From assembly GCF_000210295.1 (NCBI RefSeq), contig NC_026741.1, positions 1,364,001 through 1,428,000 of the forward strand: a DNA stretch of 64,000 nucleotides, in the 5' to 3' direction. This stretch comes from Trypanosoma brucei gambiense DAL972. Lineage: Eukaryota; Euglenozoa; Kinetoplastea; Trypanosomatida; Trypanosomatidae. Within the stretch, counting starts at the first letter, position 1, and every line of letters begins with the position of its first letter. Shown here one piece after another: positions 49,846 to 59,824 of the stretch. A program made the position numbers and the translations under genes. The notes beneath the pieces were generated by a model. That model worked only from the letters and a program-made list of their open reading frames with translations, made no database searches and was not told the origin of the DNA.

Positions 49846-51585
49846 ATGGCTCATGGAGCTTCTCCGACGCTGTCCGTGTGCAGCACGGCGGCGGTTCCTC
49901 GGAAATATGGTGCAAAGGATTTTGTCTCGAAGCTCTACGCGATGATGAAGCAGTTTTACACTGATGGTGCGGCGGTGTCGACGAAACTGAGTGGGGATAC
50001 AGTTCGAAGTAGAAATGACCGCTGTAATGCCGGAGAAACCCACACTAGGGAAGGCGATGTGGGGACCCGACGCGTACACAATGCTGGGAAGGTTGGTATG
50101 ACCAGCAGCTGTTCGGCAAAGTGCATAGGCCTCCCCCTTCCTGCTGCGGAGCCGCCGAACGCTTCAACTGGCCGTCGGCTTGTGCATTTTGAGGAGAAAG
50201 AGCACCCAGTTTCCGTCAAGGCAGAGAAGCGGTCCCGATACCTCTGTGTTGTGCTGTGGCCGTCGAATCTCAACAAGGGCGAGGTGCCCTATCAGCCACG
50301 AGACGTTGCGGAGTGCAGCGAATGGGGCGTGTATGGAACGGTGCTTGGGTATACTGATGACGACACGGGACTTATCTGGCACAAGCGCGGTGATTTATTT
50401 GCGAGCTGCCTTCCCCTTTCCGCTATTTCTGTGGCTATGTGCGTACCTGCTGTGCGTTGTAGGCACTGCGCGCACGTCGTGCCTCGCACAGAGGTTATTC
50501 CGCATGTTGGTATTCATCAGTTGGGGCTTGGAAAAGAAACGGGAGCGTTTGTTGACGATGAGACCTGGGGTACAGCGTGTGGTGACACTCACCTACTTCA
50601 GCATTTGCAACGAATGGGTGTAGTGGGCAGTGGGGGACAGGGGGATGTGGTCCTTTGTAGAGTGCGCGATTCCAAGGAGGAGGCACGTTATGTTGTAAAG
50701 GTTATGCAATTTAGCTCAATGGAGGCTGCAACAAGTGTGTACCATCGTGCTGTGCGTTACATGCTGCTCCAACACGAGCGGCTGGACACTCACCTTGTCG
50801 AATACTTGGCTGTGCGACTTTTGCCTGGTGGCACAACAGCAGAAATTGTCATGCCGTACTATGCAGGAGGGGATCTGGCAACAGCCATCCGTGAGTTGAA
50901 TGTGGACCGCTTTGAAGAGCTCTACATTTGCTCTCTTATTTTGCAGATATTGAAAGCCCTTGTCTTTTTACACGAGCACCAACCTCCTGTTGTTCATGGT
51001 GATCTGAAAGCGGAGAACATCCTGCTATCCGACGAAGGAAGAGAAGCTGTGTTAACCGACTTCGACAGCTACAGGGAACTTAATGCGTACGAGAAGTCTA
51101 TCCGTGCAGGAATGGGGACCATCGCGTGGATGGCCCCAGAGGTTCGACACAAGCGGCAGTTGATGTCCGCCTCGGACCTCTGGGGTGTGGGGCTTCTCAT
51201 GTACGTTCTTGCCGTACTACCGGACTATCCAATGATTACCGATCCCAATACGGGCGTCAGTGAGTTGATGAATGCTACGGTGTGGAGGGCTTATGATGTT
51301 GGGAGTGATTCGCATGAAGCAAGTACAACTGATGGTCATGCTACAGCAGAAATTTTCGATATTTTGGACAATTCTACGATACACGAGAGTCGTATAAACC
51401 AAAAAGTGACCACTGGATATGTGACGCTAACGGAATGCGTTCGGAAGAATGTTCGAAGGCGGGGCTACTCTGATGCGTTTGTCGATCTTACGACTCGTCT
51501 GCTTTCGTATCACCCAGGAAAGCGGCCTCGAGCACGGGGGGCGGTGGAAGAACTGGCTAAAGTCATCCAGAATCATCATACATAG
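49846..51585 (+). CDS. Atypical protein kinase (HGD/DFD)
   Basis: 579 aa. A ~250-residue N-terminal region of unknown fold (it contains CRHCAH at 205-210, perhaps part of a small metal site) precedes a kinase domain at about 256-575. Seen: glycine loop GSGGQG (261-266), Lys285 in VVKVM, HGDLKAEN (384-391), DFD (405-407) in place of DFG, GTIAWMAPE (424-432) and Asp444 in SASDLWG. The catalytic Asp386, Lys388 and Asn391 remain, so activity is possible, but HRD has become HGD and DFG has become DFD, so it is non-RD. Inserts lie in the C-lobe (~470-520). Closest general style is the STE/NEK-like group; no certain assignment. Confidence 0.88.
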   Translation: MAHGASPTLSVCSTAAVPRKYGAKDFVSKLYAMMKQFYTDGAAVSTKLSGDTVRSRNDRCNAGETHTREGDVGTRRVHNAGKVGMTSSCSAKCIGLPLPAAEPPNASTGRRLVHFEEKEHPVSVKAEKRSRYLCVVLWPSNLNKGEVPYQPRDVAECSEWGVYGTVLGYTDDDTGLIWHKRGDLFASCLPLSAISVAMCVPAVRCRHCAHVVPRTEVIPHVGIHQLGLGKETGAFVDDETWGTACGDTHLLQHLQRMGVVGSGGQGDVVLCRVRDSKEEARYVVKVMQFSSMEAATSVYHRAVRYMLLQHERLDTHLVEYLAVRLLPGGTTAEIVMPYYAGGDLATAIRELNVDRFEELYICSLILQILKALVFLHEHQPPVVHGDLKAENILLSDEGREAVLTDFDSYRELNAYEKSIRAGMGTIAWMAPEVRHKRQLMSASDLWGVGLLMYVLAVLPDYPMITDPNTGVSELMNATVWRAYDVGSDSHEASTTDGHATAEIFDILDNSTIHESRINQKVTTGYVTLTECVRKNVRRRGYSDAFVDLTTRLLSYHPGKRPRARGAVEELAKVIQNHHT

Positions 51586-52680
51586 GTGCACCGTATGTCC
51601 GTTAAAAACGAAAAAAACGAAAAAGAGCGGCATGAGGGATTGAAGGGGGTGATTGCTAATTATAGTTGCTGGAACCGCAAACGATGTTTGGGGCGACATG
51701 CGCGTCTGTGTGGAGAGAGGTTTTGATTTTTATTTTAGGAAAGTGAGGACAATACGTATGTCTTTTCTCTACATCCCCATAGAGATCAGTTTCTCGAGGT
51801 GGTGGATGCGCAGCGGTTCCAGTGAAAGGTGCTGCAACTGTTTCTCACTGCCATGTATGTAAAGTACTCTAGCGTAACGGAGCGCTCGCCGTTGTCTTGT
51901 TGTCACTCAGTGTGCTTTATTTTTGCATATAGTTTTGTTGTCTTGCGATTAAATGTTGTTGATTCCGTGTGTCCCCTCCTCTCCTTCTGCACTTATACAT
52001 ATACAATTACGCGGACTCCCTTGTGTGTGATTTCGTCGCGAGCGAGCAGGTGTGACGTGATCGAATGTTGGTTCCACTCGTACCAGCTGTTTTCCTCCCT
52101 TCTCTTTCTCTTCCTCGTGTCCTTTTTAGCGTTAACAAGGTTTGCATTATGAGGCAAAAAAAAATTATTTGTTCCATTCTTTGCGTAGATGTACCACCAT
52201 TGTTGTTTCACATAATTTACAGTTACACGTTCCTGAGTAAGTGATGAAAATCATGATCTCTTTGCTTTGCCGCAAGAACCACACCTGCTGCTCAGATGAT
52301 GGGACAGGGAGTGAACAGTCGGTTCTAAAAAAAAAAAAATAATAATGTTTTATTCTCCCATTGCAGAGGGATAGAGTGTGGAAGAAGGTTGTTGAATAGG
52401 GCGTTTGAAGATATATATCCCGCTCTTTTGTTTTAGTGTTTCTCTTTGAGTTTATCGTACCGCGTTACAAAGTAGGTATGATATCCCAGCGTTGTTTCAT
52501 CCGGTGGCGAGGTCTAACCATTTCCATGCAGGTTAACGGAGAACGGCGGTACCTTTTGATGCGTGGCGGCCACTGTGCTTGCACCAGGAGGAGAGGGGAG
52601 TTATTTGTGCGTTTTCCCCCGGAACTTTTAAAAATCTTCCTTAAAGACGGTGTTTTTGTTTGGCTTCCATATTTTTTTTT
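51586..52680 (+). other. Intergenic region
   Basis: Kinase 3' UTR, with A-run and T-rich stretches. No gene supported. Confidence 0.5.
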
Positions 52681-52735
52681 TCCTTGCCTGTGTTTGTCTA
52701 TATCGCTTTCATTCCAATGTTCCTTGCCTCTGTAG
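52681..52735 (+). promoter_or_regulatory. Trans-splice acceptor of APE1
   Basis: Long pyrimidine tract (TTTCCTTGCCTGTGTTTGTC...) ending CCTTGCCTCTGTAG, AG at 52734-52735, 27 bases before the ATG. Confidence 0.65.
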
Positions 52736-52762
52736 AATCCAAAGCAGTGCAAACATAGAGTG

Positions 52763-53953
52763 ATGCCACCGAAAAAACTATCCAAGCTACCACTCAATAC
52801 GAGGATGAAGCGGTCCCGCAGTCGTTCACCATCTGCTACACTTCCTTCAAAGGAAACGAAGGAGACGGACCGAAGCAAAGCCCAGTCACCTGTCCGCTCC
52901 GTGTCACTTCCAGTTGGATCGGGTTCGGCTTCGCCAGTGCGGGGGGACGATCTGAAAAAGACAGAGAAGAGCATTTGGAGTCAAGTGGAACCTTTTAAGC
53001 GTAAGACAGAGGCGAAGGACTTTAAGCCTCGGGAGATGCTGAAGTTTATCACCTGGAATGTTGCCGGATTGCGTGGACTCTTGAAGAAAGATAGTGAGGC
53101 GATTAAGAAGTTGTTGGAGGAGGAACACCCAGATGCACTCTGCTTGCAAGAAACGAAACTGAATGTGGGGGACAAGGGTAATGAAGCTCTTGGCGTGGTG
53201 CAGGGGTATGACTTTGTGGACCACCCTTGTCATGCAAAGAAAGGATACTCTGGTACACGTACTTACATTAAGAAGGAAGTGGCGGAAAAGTGGAACGCGG
53301 TATTTGTTAAGGGGTTTGGTGGCCCCAATGGGGTTGACGATGACAAACAAGAGAATGGGGATGATGAGGGCCGTGTCCTTACAACATATTTTGGCGGCGA
53401 TCAGGGGTGCGAAAACACCTTTAGGTTGGCCCTTGTCAACACATACGTACCCAATAGTGGTATGGACCTCGCTCGCCTTCCGTACCGTCACAAAACGTTT
53501 GATGTTAAGATGCGGAACTATTTGTGCAAACTGGACGCAGCCGCTATGAAAGCTAACGGCACCTGCAACAATGTCAAGGATGCTCAGCCACCTACGGGTG
53601 TCATATGGGCTGGAGACCTTAATGTAGCGGAGCGCGATTATGACCGATATTTCGCAGGAACTTTCGCCGCCATGCAGAAGTGCAGTGGTTTTACTCCAGA
53701 AGAGCGCACTTCGTTCCGTGAAACGTTAAGAGCCGTCAACGCGGTGGACACATTCCGGGAGTTGTATCCGCGTGCGGCACCCGTTTACACCTTCTGGTCT
53801 GCGCGAATCAACGGCCGGGCCCGTGGTCTGGGCTGGCGATTGGACTATTTTGTTGTATCTGCTGCACTTGCGGGCCGTGTTGTGGATTGTTTCACTATGC
53901 CCATGATAATGGGCAGTGATCACTGCCCTGTGCAGATGTGGCTCCGTAAGTAA
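52763..53953 (+). CDS. APE1: AP endonuclease 1 (exonuclease III family)
   Basis: 396 aa; start at ATG 52763 (the preceding codon is GTG). An N-terminal ~90-residue Lys/Ser/Pro-rich region probably carries nuclear targeting. The catalytic domain shows Asn99 in ITWNVAGLRG, Glu130 in LCLQETK, TYVPN (227-231), Asp285 and Asn287 in GDLN, RTSFRETL, GWRLDYF with Asp361, and SDH (385-387) with His387. These are the metal and abasic-site residues of human APE1, so an active enzyme of base-excision repair is expected. Two inserts (~184-207 and ~262-277) are longer than in human APE1. Trypanosomatid APE1 genes are known in this context. Confidence 0.95.
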   Translation: MPPKKLSKLPLNTRMKRSRSRSPSATLPSKETKETDRSKAQSPVRSVSLPVGSGSASPVRGDDLKKTEKSIWSQVEPFKRKTEAKDFKPREMLKFITWNVAGLRGLLKKDSEAIKKLLEEEHPDALCLQETKLNVGDKGNEALGVVQGYDFVDHPCHAKKGYSGTRTYIKKEVAEKWNAVFVKGFGGPNGVDDDKQENGDDEGRVLTTYFGGDQGCENTFRLALVNTYVPNSGMDLARLPYRHKTFDVKMRNYLCKLDAAAMKANGTCNNVKDAQPPTGVIWAGDLNVAERDYDRYFAGTFAAMQKCSGFTPEERTSFRETLRAVNAVDTFRELYPRAAPVYTFWSARINGRARGLGWRLDYFVVSAALAGRVVDCFTMPMIMGSDHCPVQMWLRK

Positions 53954-55253
53954 TTGCAGTGCCGATGGGCGCAGCTGCGGGTTAAGCAAGGTGAAAATTT
54001 TGAGGAAAGGTGTGCACACCCGGCTGTGGTGTGGCACAACGTGAAAGTGAGAGGAGTTATAAATTTATTGATACTTTCCTTACGCATGCGTGAGGTTATG
54101 GGGTGACAATGATCTTACGTGAGGAAGATGCCGAGGGGAAAGGTGGCTATAGCGGCTGTGGCAAAATTCTTTGTGGAGCATCTCGTTTGTTTTATTAGTT
54201 GTTTTTCCGATACGTTTTTGCAGACGTCTACGTGGCGGCTGTACCCACAAAGGAGGAAAGAGGTCGTTGTGGTTTCACATGTGATCGCGCCTGGGTGGGT
54301 GCCAGTGTCAGCATTTGCGTCTTTCACCAGTTTCCCTCCATTCACATACAAACGTAAACAAAAGCACAGACACACATTCACCGCGAATAATCCACTATTC
54401 ATGCATGATGTCCGGGAGAACTTATCTTCAGGTCAATCTCACAGTGTGATTGTGGAGCCCACGTCTGAACCAAGGCCTGCAAGGGGGACCATTATTGTTG
54501 TAGCCCCACATCGACGGTTATAAGGTCGTCTAGGGAGGAAAGGCAGGTTACGTATTGTTGTGGGAACGGTTGTCCCCATGTATCTCTGACTCATTCGTTC
54601 CTCCGGCCCCGATTACCGTGGAAATGTTCGTCAACGAAGGAGTGTCAAATGCTGTTTGTGTTGATGGTATGTGCTCGTGGTGCTGATATGTTGTTAGGGG
54701 AAAGTGCGCGCGATTATGTTACTACACGACATTTCATTTTATAACCGTGGTTGTACTCCGCTTTGTTGTTGCGGTCTGCAGTGACTACATATCGGTTGCT
54801 GCATACGCTTTGAGGCGTGTGAGCGAACACATTACGTGGCAGAGGCTCCAAAGAGAAAGAGGTAGATGGCGGTTAAGGCTGCCACGCGCCGTGCGTATGC
54901 ATCCGGTGTGCAGCCTCTTTTGTTTGTTTGGGTGGTAGTTACTGGTGACGACTAGTAACATTTTTTCTTCAAATTCGATTCCTCATTATTATTATTATCA
55001 TTATTATTTTTTTTAGGCCTGTGCTACTGCCGGCTAACACCAGCGCCTCTTCATCTTCCGCCGATTATTATGCCTCACGAAGACAGTGACATTCCTATTC
55101 ATGTCCGGTGCAATTTTTTTAAAAATGTTTTTTTTTTCATTAATTTTTGAACTTGGGGCACACTTTTTCCACCCGTTTCGGGGTTCTTTCTGGTGGCGCA
55201 TGCCGACTTACCTGGCGCCCTGCATATACATTTTCTTGGTTGTATAGAAACTA
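53954..55253 (+). other. Intergenic region
   Basis: 1.3 kb. The 131-aa frame from ATG 54128 (MPRGKVAIAAV...) is not convincing. Contains TTA-repeat sequence near 54986-55010 and T-runs at 55110-55150. Confidence 0.5.
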
Positions 55254-55326
55254 GCGTCTTCTCTTTCTTTTTTCTTTTTGCTGTGGCGGATGTTGTGAAC
55301 GAAACCAAAACATATGTGGTGAAAAG
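55254..55326 (+). promoter_or_regulatory. Trans-splice acceptor of 184-aa gene
   Basis: CTTCTCTTTCTTTTTTCTTT tract, then candidate AG at 55325-55326, 9 bases before the ATG at 55335. The distance from tract to AG is a little long. Confidence 0.45.
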
Positions 55327-55334
55327 GGAGGGGC

Positions 55335-55889
55335 ATGCCGCATATTACTACGCCCTTTTTCGTGACATTGCGCAGTGGTGAGCGCCTCCGACTGAACTCG
55401 GGAGATGACGGTCGGCTCCCGCGTTTTCTCGCCGCTGTGAAAACGCTCGTGTTCACGCGACAGTTGCCTTCCAACGCGACTACTGCTGTTGGTGCAACCC
55501 CAACCACTGCGACTGTGTCGGTCATTGCCCATAGCAACGGAGGCGAAGGACATTCCGACTCCTCCAGTTTTACCATCTTCAGCCACACCTTCGACGTGGT
55601 TATTGGCGTAAACTCTGGGAATGGGAAAAAGAGACCGAGGGAAGAGGAACCGAAGGGAGAGAGGGCAGGTGCCGCCTCCCACTCCGTCTCCACAACTGAC
55701 ACTTTTTCCGTCCGACTGCGCTCACCCGTTTGGCTGACGTCTGGGGACCTGGTTAACGAGTTGGAGGTGAAGAGCATGTTTGGTAAAGGTGCGGATGATG
55801 GTGGGATTTGTGCCGTGACACTCTGCGGTACACAACAGACGATTCTATCAAAGCAACAAGTGTCGCTTTTGCGGTCTACCACCGAATGA
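55335..55889 (+). CDS. Small protein of unknown function (184 aa)
   Basis: ATG at 55335 follows a good pyrimidine tract. The protein seems built of beta strands: ITTPFFVTLRSGERLRLNS, LAAVKTLVFTRQ, TATVSVIAHSNG, SSFTIFSHTFDVVIGVNS, then a charged loop KKRPREEEPKGER and more strands TFSVRLRSPVWLTSGDL and ICAVTLCGTQQTILSKQQVSLL. The KKRPREEE stretch resembles a nuclear localisation signal. The fold could be a small beta sandwich; no family is recognised. Coding-like base use supports it. Confidence 0.6.
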   Translation: MPHITTPFFVTLRSGERLRLNSGDDGRLPRFLAAVKTLVFTRQLPSNATTAVGATPTTATVSVIAHSNGGEGHSDSSSFTIFSHTFDVVIGVNSGNGKKRPREEEPKGERAGAASHSVSTTDTFSVRLRSPVWLTSGDLVNELEVKSMFGKGADDGGICAVTLCGTQQTILSKQQVSLLRSTTE

Positions 55890-56280
55890 TGAACGACAAC
55901 GAACTAAAGGAAAAAAACTTCTACTGCGTGTAACTAGCAATATCTATTGCGCATATTGCTGGCAAGGGAGAAGCAGTGAAAGCATCTAATGCCTCATACC
56001 TCGAGAAGAACATAAACCTCAGGTTGAACTTTTGCATTGTTATTGCCATCGACTTTATTTATGGTCTTTGCTCTTCCTCATTTGATCAACATCTTCGTAT
56101 TTTTGGCCGCCCCACCCGCTTGTCCGCCGTGCATCAGAAGTACAAGCACCTTGACGGGTAAAAAAAGAAAGTGCACATATACCAGCGAAAAGTTAAACAT
56201 TTGGTGCGCTTGATTCGAACGATACCGGATCGCAAAGACCGACTAGGAGTGCGAGTCCTTTTACGTATAGAGACCGTGTG
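55890..56280 (+). other. Intergenic region
   Basis: 3' UTR of the 184-aa gene and CSN5 5' region. No gene. Confidence 0.5.
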
Positions 56281-57468
56281 ATGATAGATGATGTGGTAAC
56301 CGATGATGATTTCTTACGTCCTGATGCTGTGCTAATGGAGAATTTGCACAAGGCACAACCATGGAAGTCGGCACCGCGGTACTTCCGCAGTGTGCGAGTG
56401 TCAGTGCTTGCCGTGTTGCAAATGCTGAGCCACTCCGATCGAGGGAGGCCAAATGTGGTCCTCTCCGATGGCCAGGCAATTCTCTCGTCACCACAAACTA
56501 CGACGGATACCCAGCGGCGTGAGAATTGGTTTGAGGTGATGGGACTACTCCTTGGCCATTTCCAGGAAAATGAGTTAATCGTGACCTCCACCTTCGCCCT
56601 TCCTGTCGATGCGTCAGAGGTGGAGTGCTCAATGAACGAGGCCTCGCAGATGTATATGTTGGAATATCTTCAGTACCACCAGCGTACGGGTTTCGGTGTA
56701 AAGTGTGGGTGGAACGCGGAGGAGGAAAAGGAAGTAGACGAGGAAATTGAAGAAGCGGAGTGTTGTGTTGGGTGGTACCACAGTCACCCCGGTTATACGT
56801 GTTTCCTTTCCGGCACCGATGTCGCGACGCAGAGGGTAGGGCAAGCAGCACAGGACCCTTGGTTGGCCATTGTTGTCGACCCCGTGCGAACGATTTCTAC
56901 AGGAAGGGTGGACATGCGTGCATTCCGCACTTTTCCGGAGGGAGCTGTCGGGGACGGCACGGAGTCAACCTCAGCGGATTCAACCGGCATTGGGGCCGCA
57001 CCCAGACAATGTGGATTCCACGATCCGCTTGTAAGGGAATATGGAGCACATGGACACTGTTATTACGAACTTCCCATCACACTTGTGCGCAGCACGAACG
57101 ACGAAAAACTTTTGGAGCATATGTTGTCGCGCGACTGGGCAGCGCCCCTACGTGGAAGTCCCTCCTTAGGAAAGCGACACGATGCAGTTCAGCAAATTCA
57201 GCAAATAACCGCCTTGCTGGAGGGCGTTTCTCCGAGTCAAGAAAGGAAGGATGGCACCGGAAGCAGGACACGTGAGTTGCATCGGCAGCAGAATAACCGG
57301 GAAGGTGGCCGCCGTGGTGCCACTGCAGTGACTGATGCCTCAGTTACGGATGTGGAGCAGTTGTGTCGACTGGCAGAAACATTGGCATTGGAGGCAAAAT
57401 TAGGGGACGTTGTGCAAGGGACGAAAAGGACGCTTTTTGCGCCCCAATACGGTGTCGATCCACTTTGA
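56281..57468 (+). CDS. CSN5: COP9 signalosome subunit 5 (JAMM isopeptidase)
   Basis: 395 aa; the preceding codon is GTG, so I start at ATG 56281. The MPN+ domain spans about 36-225: VRVSVLAVLQML, WFEVMGLLLGH with Glu85, TSTFALPVDASEVECSMN, VGWYHSHPGYTCFLSGTD, DPWLAIVVDPVRTISTGRVDMRAFRTFPE. The zinc/JAMM ligands are His167, His169 and Asp180, with Ser177. The sequence around them is much closer to CSN5 than to RPN11, so it should remove NEDD8 from cullins as part of the CSN. An acidic insert (EEEKEVDEEIEEAE, ~147-160) precedes the JAMM segment and is not in human CSN5. The C-terminal part (~230-395) is divergent and low-complexity in places. Confidence 0.93.
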   Translation: MIDDVVTDDDFLRPDAVLMENLHKAQPWKSAPRYFRSVRVSVLAVLQMLSHSDRGRPNVVLSDGQAILSSPQTTTDTQRRENWFEVMGLLLGHFQENELIVTSTFALPVDASEVECSMNEASQMYMLEYLQYHQRTGFGVKCGWNAEEEKEVDEEIEEAECCVGWYHSHPGYTCFLSGTDVATQRVGQAAQDPWLAIVVDPVRTISTGRVDMRAFRTFPEGAVGDGTESTSADSTGIGAAPRQCGFHDPLVREYGAHGHCYYELPITLVRSTNDEKLLEHMLSRDWAAPLRGSPSLGKRHDAVQQIQQITALLEGVSPSQERKDGTGSRTRELHRQQNNREGGRRGATAVTDASVTDVEQLCRLAETLALEAKLGDVVQGTKRTLFAPQYGVDPL

Positions 57469-57866
57469 AGGCAACTCAATAAGGCGGTTTAGTCCAGTAG
57501 TTACGTTTTATTACTGCTGTGGTGTTATTATTATTATTATTATGTTGCATCACGATACGTTTTCATTCCTGTATCGAAGATGAAAAAAGTTTCTTCCCCA
57601 TTACCATCTCAGTTTTGATCCACCCACATTATAGTCGCTGTCGCTGTTTCTATCTTTGCATCTTTCATTTACTTTCTCCCAAACATCTACGTCAAACCAA
57701 AGAAACTTTGTGTCGGCGCGGTTAAACAAGAAAAAAGGAGTGACCGCATTGATTGGTTTTGGTTGCCGAGCAAGTCGGGTGTCGTGTACGCACCATTCGA
57801 GAAAGGGTGGTAGTGAGGGCGCAGAACGATCCTTCGAGGGGTGTCGACGTGCATATTAAGGAATAA
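57469..57866 (+). other. Intergenic region
   Basis: CSN5 3' UTR with a (TTA)n tract (about 57527-57543), and the ISA1 5' UTR with a pyrimidine-rich stretch at 57636-57680. Confidence 0.5.
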
Positions 57867-58685
57867 ATGATGCGCTTCTTCGTATGGATAAGATGCCTGG
57901 GGCTGCCCTCCAGGCAATCGATTTACCGCAGCGGCTGCGCACACGCGAGTACATCGGCAATAGCAGAGATGACAGCGAATGGGGTCGCTAATAGTCCCGT
58001 GATGCCGTACAAGTCTACACATAAAGGAAAAGGTGTTGGTGATCCCAACCGCAAAGGCTCATCGGTTGTTGGTGCGCCAAGCGGTGGTACCGATCAATGC
58101 CAGCAGAATCTCGCAGGCTCACGTTCATCCTGTGCTGAAGATGGCAAAGCAGCTCCAAGTAGGCCCCTCTCACCCCTGCAGCGACGGCAACTCATGATGA
58201 GGCACAAAGCCGCTTTCACACTTACCCCACAGGCGATTCGCCGCGTCAGATATTTACTGTCGCAGTATCAACAAAACAACAAGGGGGAGGGACCCATCCC
58301 GGATGGTATTCGCGTTAGCGTTCGTCGCCGTGGTTGTAGTGGTTACAGTTATACAGTTAACTATAGCTATCCAAGCAAAGGTGAGGAAACTGGCGCACCC
58401 GTGAATTGTAACAGCCAAAATAAAAATAAAGACGAGGGGGGATCCTCCGAGGTGAGTTTTATGAGTGCCGTGGGCGGTATGGCGCCAGGCGGTGATGTGG
58501 TGGTCGTGCAAAATGGCATCAAGGTTGTTGTGGATAGCAATGCGCTTTTCTATGTTATCGGGACCGAGATGGACTATGTTGTGCGGAACGTGGAGGAGAA
58601 GTTCACATTTAGGAACCCCAACCAAAAATATTCATGCGGGTGTGAAGAAAGTTTCATGCCCTTTGACGCTGACGAGCAGCTTTGA
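57867..58685 (+). CDS. ISA1: A-type Fe-S cluster assembly protein (ISA1)
   Basis: 272 aa, roughly double the usual ~110-150. The N-terminus (MMRFFVWIRCLGLPSRQSIYRSG) is a likely mitochondrial presequence, followed by a ~90-residue low-complexity linker. The A-type domain begins at about 115 (AFTLTPQAIRRVRYLLSQ), with IRVSVRRRGCSGYSY (Cys157), IKVVVDSNALFYVIGTEMDYV and the C-terminal CGC (Cys257, Cys259) in YSCGCEESF. These three cysteines bind the Fe-S cluster. CGCEESF fits ISCA1/Isa1 rather than Isa2. With Isa2 it matures [4Fe-4S] enzymes in mitochondria. A ~40-residue Ser/Gly/Lys-rich insert (~172-212) interrupts the domain. Confidence 0.9.
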   Translation: MMRFFVWIRCLGLPSRQSIYRSGCAHASTSAIAEMTANGVANSPVMPYKSTHKGKGVGDPNRKGSSVVGAPSGGTDQCQQNLAGSRSSCAEDGKAAPSRPLSPLQRRQLMMRHKAAFTLTPQAIRRVRYLLSQYQQNNKGEGPIPDGIRVSVRRRGCSGYSYTVNYSYPSKGEETGAPVNCNSQNKNKDEGGSSEVSFMSAVGGMAPGGDVVVVQNGIKVVVDSNALFYVIGTEMDYVVRNVEEKFTFRNPNQKYSCGCEESFMPFDADEQL

Positions 58686-59344
58686 GCACAGTGTTACGTG
58701 TTACTTTTCTCACCCTCTCCTTGTTACCGTGTTTTTGCGTGTTGGCCCGCGGTGTGCTGCCGACTGGTTCTTCCATGATGTGCATTGTTTCTCCTTTTCC
58801 TCTGGTTGGTGTATCGTCTTTCTTTTGCGTCTTTGTACCAATTTTCTCATCTCTCCAGTTGAAGTACAATTGCCACAGTGGTTCCCCCCAATGCTCGATT
58901 TTTTTGTTTTATATATTTATTTGTCATTCTTTACTTTTCGCTTCACGCGTCATTGTCAACAGCATACTTTTTTGTTCATTTACGGTCATGCAACCTTCTG
59001 GTTGTACAAATGTGGCGTCGTGAATAAGTAAATGTGTTACACTTGCGCCCACTTTGGGTGTACGCGACGGGACTGCAGCACCTGTAGACGGATACAGGTG
59101 AGGGAAAGAAGAGGCTATGAAGTGGAAGAGTTGACGTCCAAGTGTGTTTAAAGAAGCCTCCACACGTACGTTTCATATTACTGCCTATCGCTTTTTCTCT
59201 CCATGGACCTCGCTGATACTCGTGAAGAGAAGAGCGGAATTATTCATTTCTCTAAGTCATTTTTATTCTTTACCCTTCTTCTTTGTTGAGAATATAGTAC
59301 TACTAGCAGTGTTGAGAGGGGCCGTTCACCACGTTCGTTGGTGA
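58686..59344 (+). other. Intergenic region
   Basis: T/C-rich 3' UTR of ISA1 and a pyrimidine-rich section (59190-59290) before the next ATG. No gene. Confidence 0.55.
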
Positions 59345-59824
59345 ATGGTCTTCTTTGTGAGAGTCACAGGGAAGGATTTAAGTGGGAATACACAAAATAT
59401 TAGACTTTTGTTCCCCTCGAAGCCGACGTTATATGACCTGGCGTGTGCTATCGAACGTTACTTCACGACCGCTGCCGAGAAGGAACAAAAAGAGGAACTG
59501 AGTCAAGAGACCCCTTACATGCTTGAGTTGTTACTATTGCTTGATGAATACAGATCAAGGTGGGTAGAGTTATATAGCAGTGGTCAATTAACCACGGACT
59601 GCCTGGTACACGCCTTCAGCAAACATACTGTAAAGGCTCTGCGTGGAAAGAAAGGTGTGATGTCGAGGTACGGCAGTATTACCTCTGGAATAGTGACGTC
59701 GGCAACTACTGTTACCCCGCCTAATGCAGCACCCAGTGCTGCCCAGGGGAATTCTGCCAACATCACGCAAGATGTGGGATTGCATAATAGTACGAGTGTT
59801 GTTCACTACAACAATGCAATGTAG
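59345..59824 (+). CDS. Small unknown protein with ubiquitin-like N-terminus
   Basis: 159 aa. Residues ~1-50 (MVFFVRVTGKDLSGNTQNIRLLFPSKPTLYDLACAIERYF) have the strand-strand-helix pattern of a beta-grasp/ubiquitin-like or PB1-like fold. A helical block follows (LELLLLLDEYRSRWVELYSSGQLTTDCLVHAFSK), then a Thr/Ser/Asn-rich disordered tail. Coding-like composition and a pyrimidine-rich tract upstream support it. The fold guess comes from pattern only; function unknown. Confidence 0.7.
   Translation: MVFFVRVTGKDLSGNTQNIRLLFPSKPTLYDLACAIERYFTTAAEKEQKEELSQETPYMLELLLLLDEYRSRWVELYSSGQLTTDCLVHAFSKHTVKALRGKKGVMSRYGSITSGIVTSATTVTPPNAAPSAAQGNSANITQDVGLHNSTSVVHYNNAM

Noticed and set aside
54128..54523. 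131-residue plus frame downstream of APE1
   Set aside because: No convincing acceptor at its start and no domain; composition is like UTR. Could be revisited if transcripts support it.
56200..56240. Minus-strand-like tRNA B box (GATTCGAAC)
   Set aside because: No acceptor or anticodon stems can be drawn around it.
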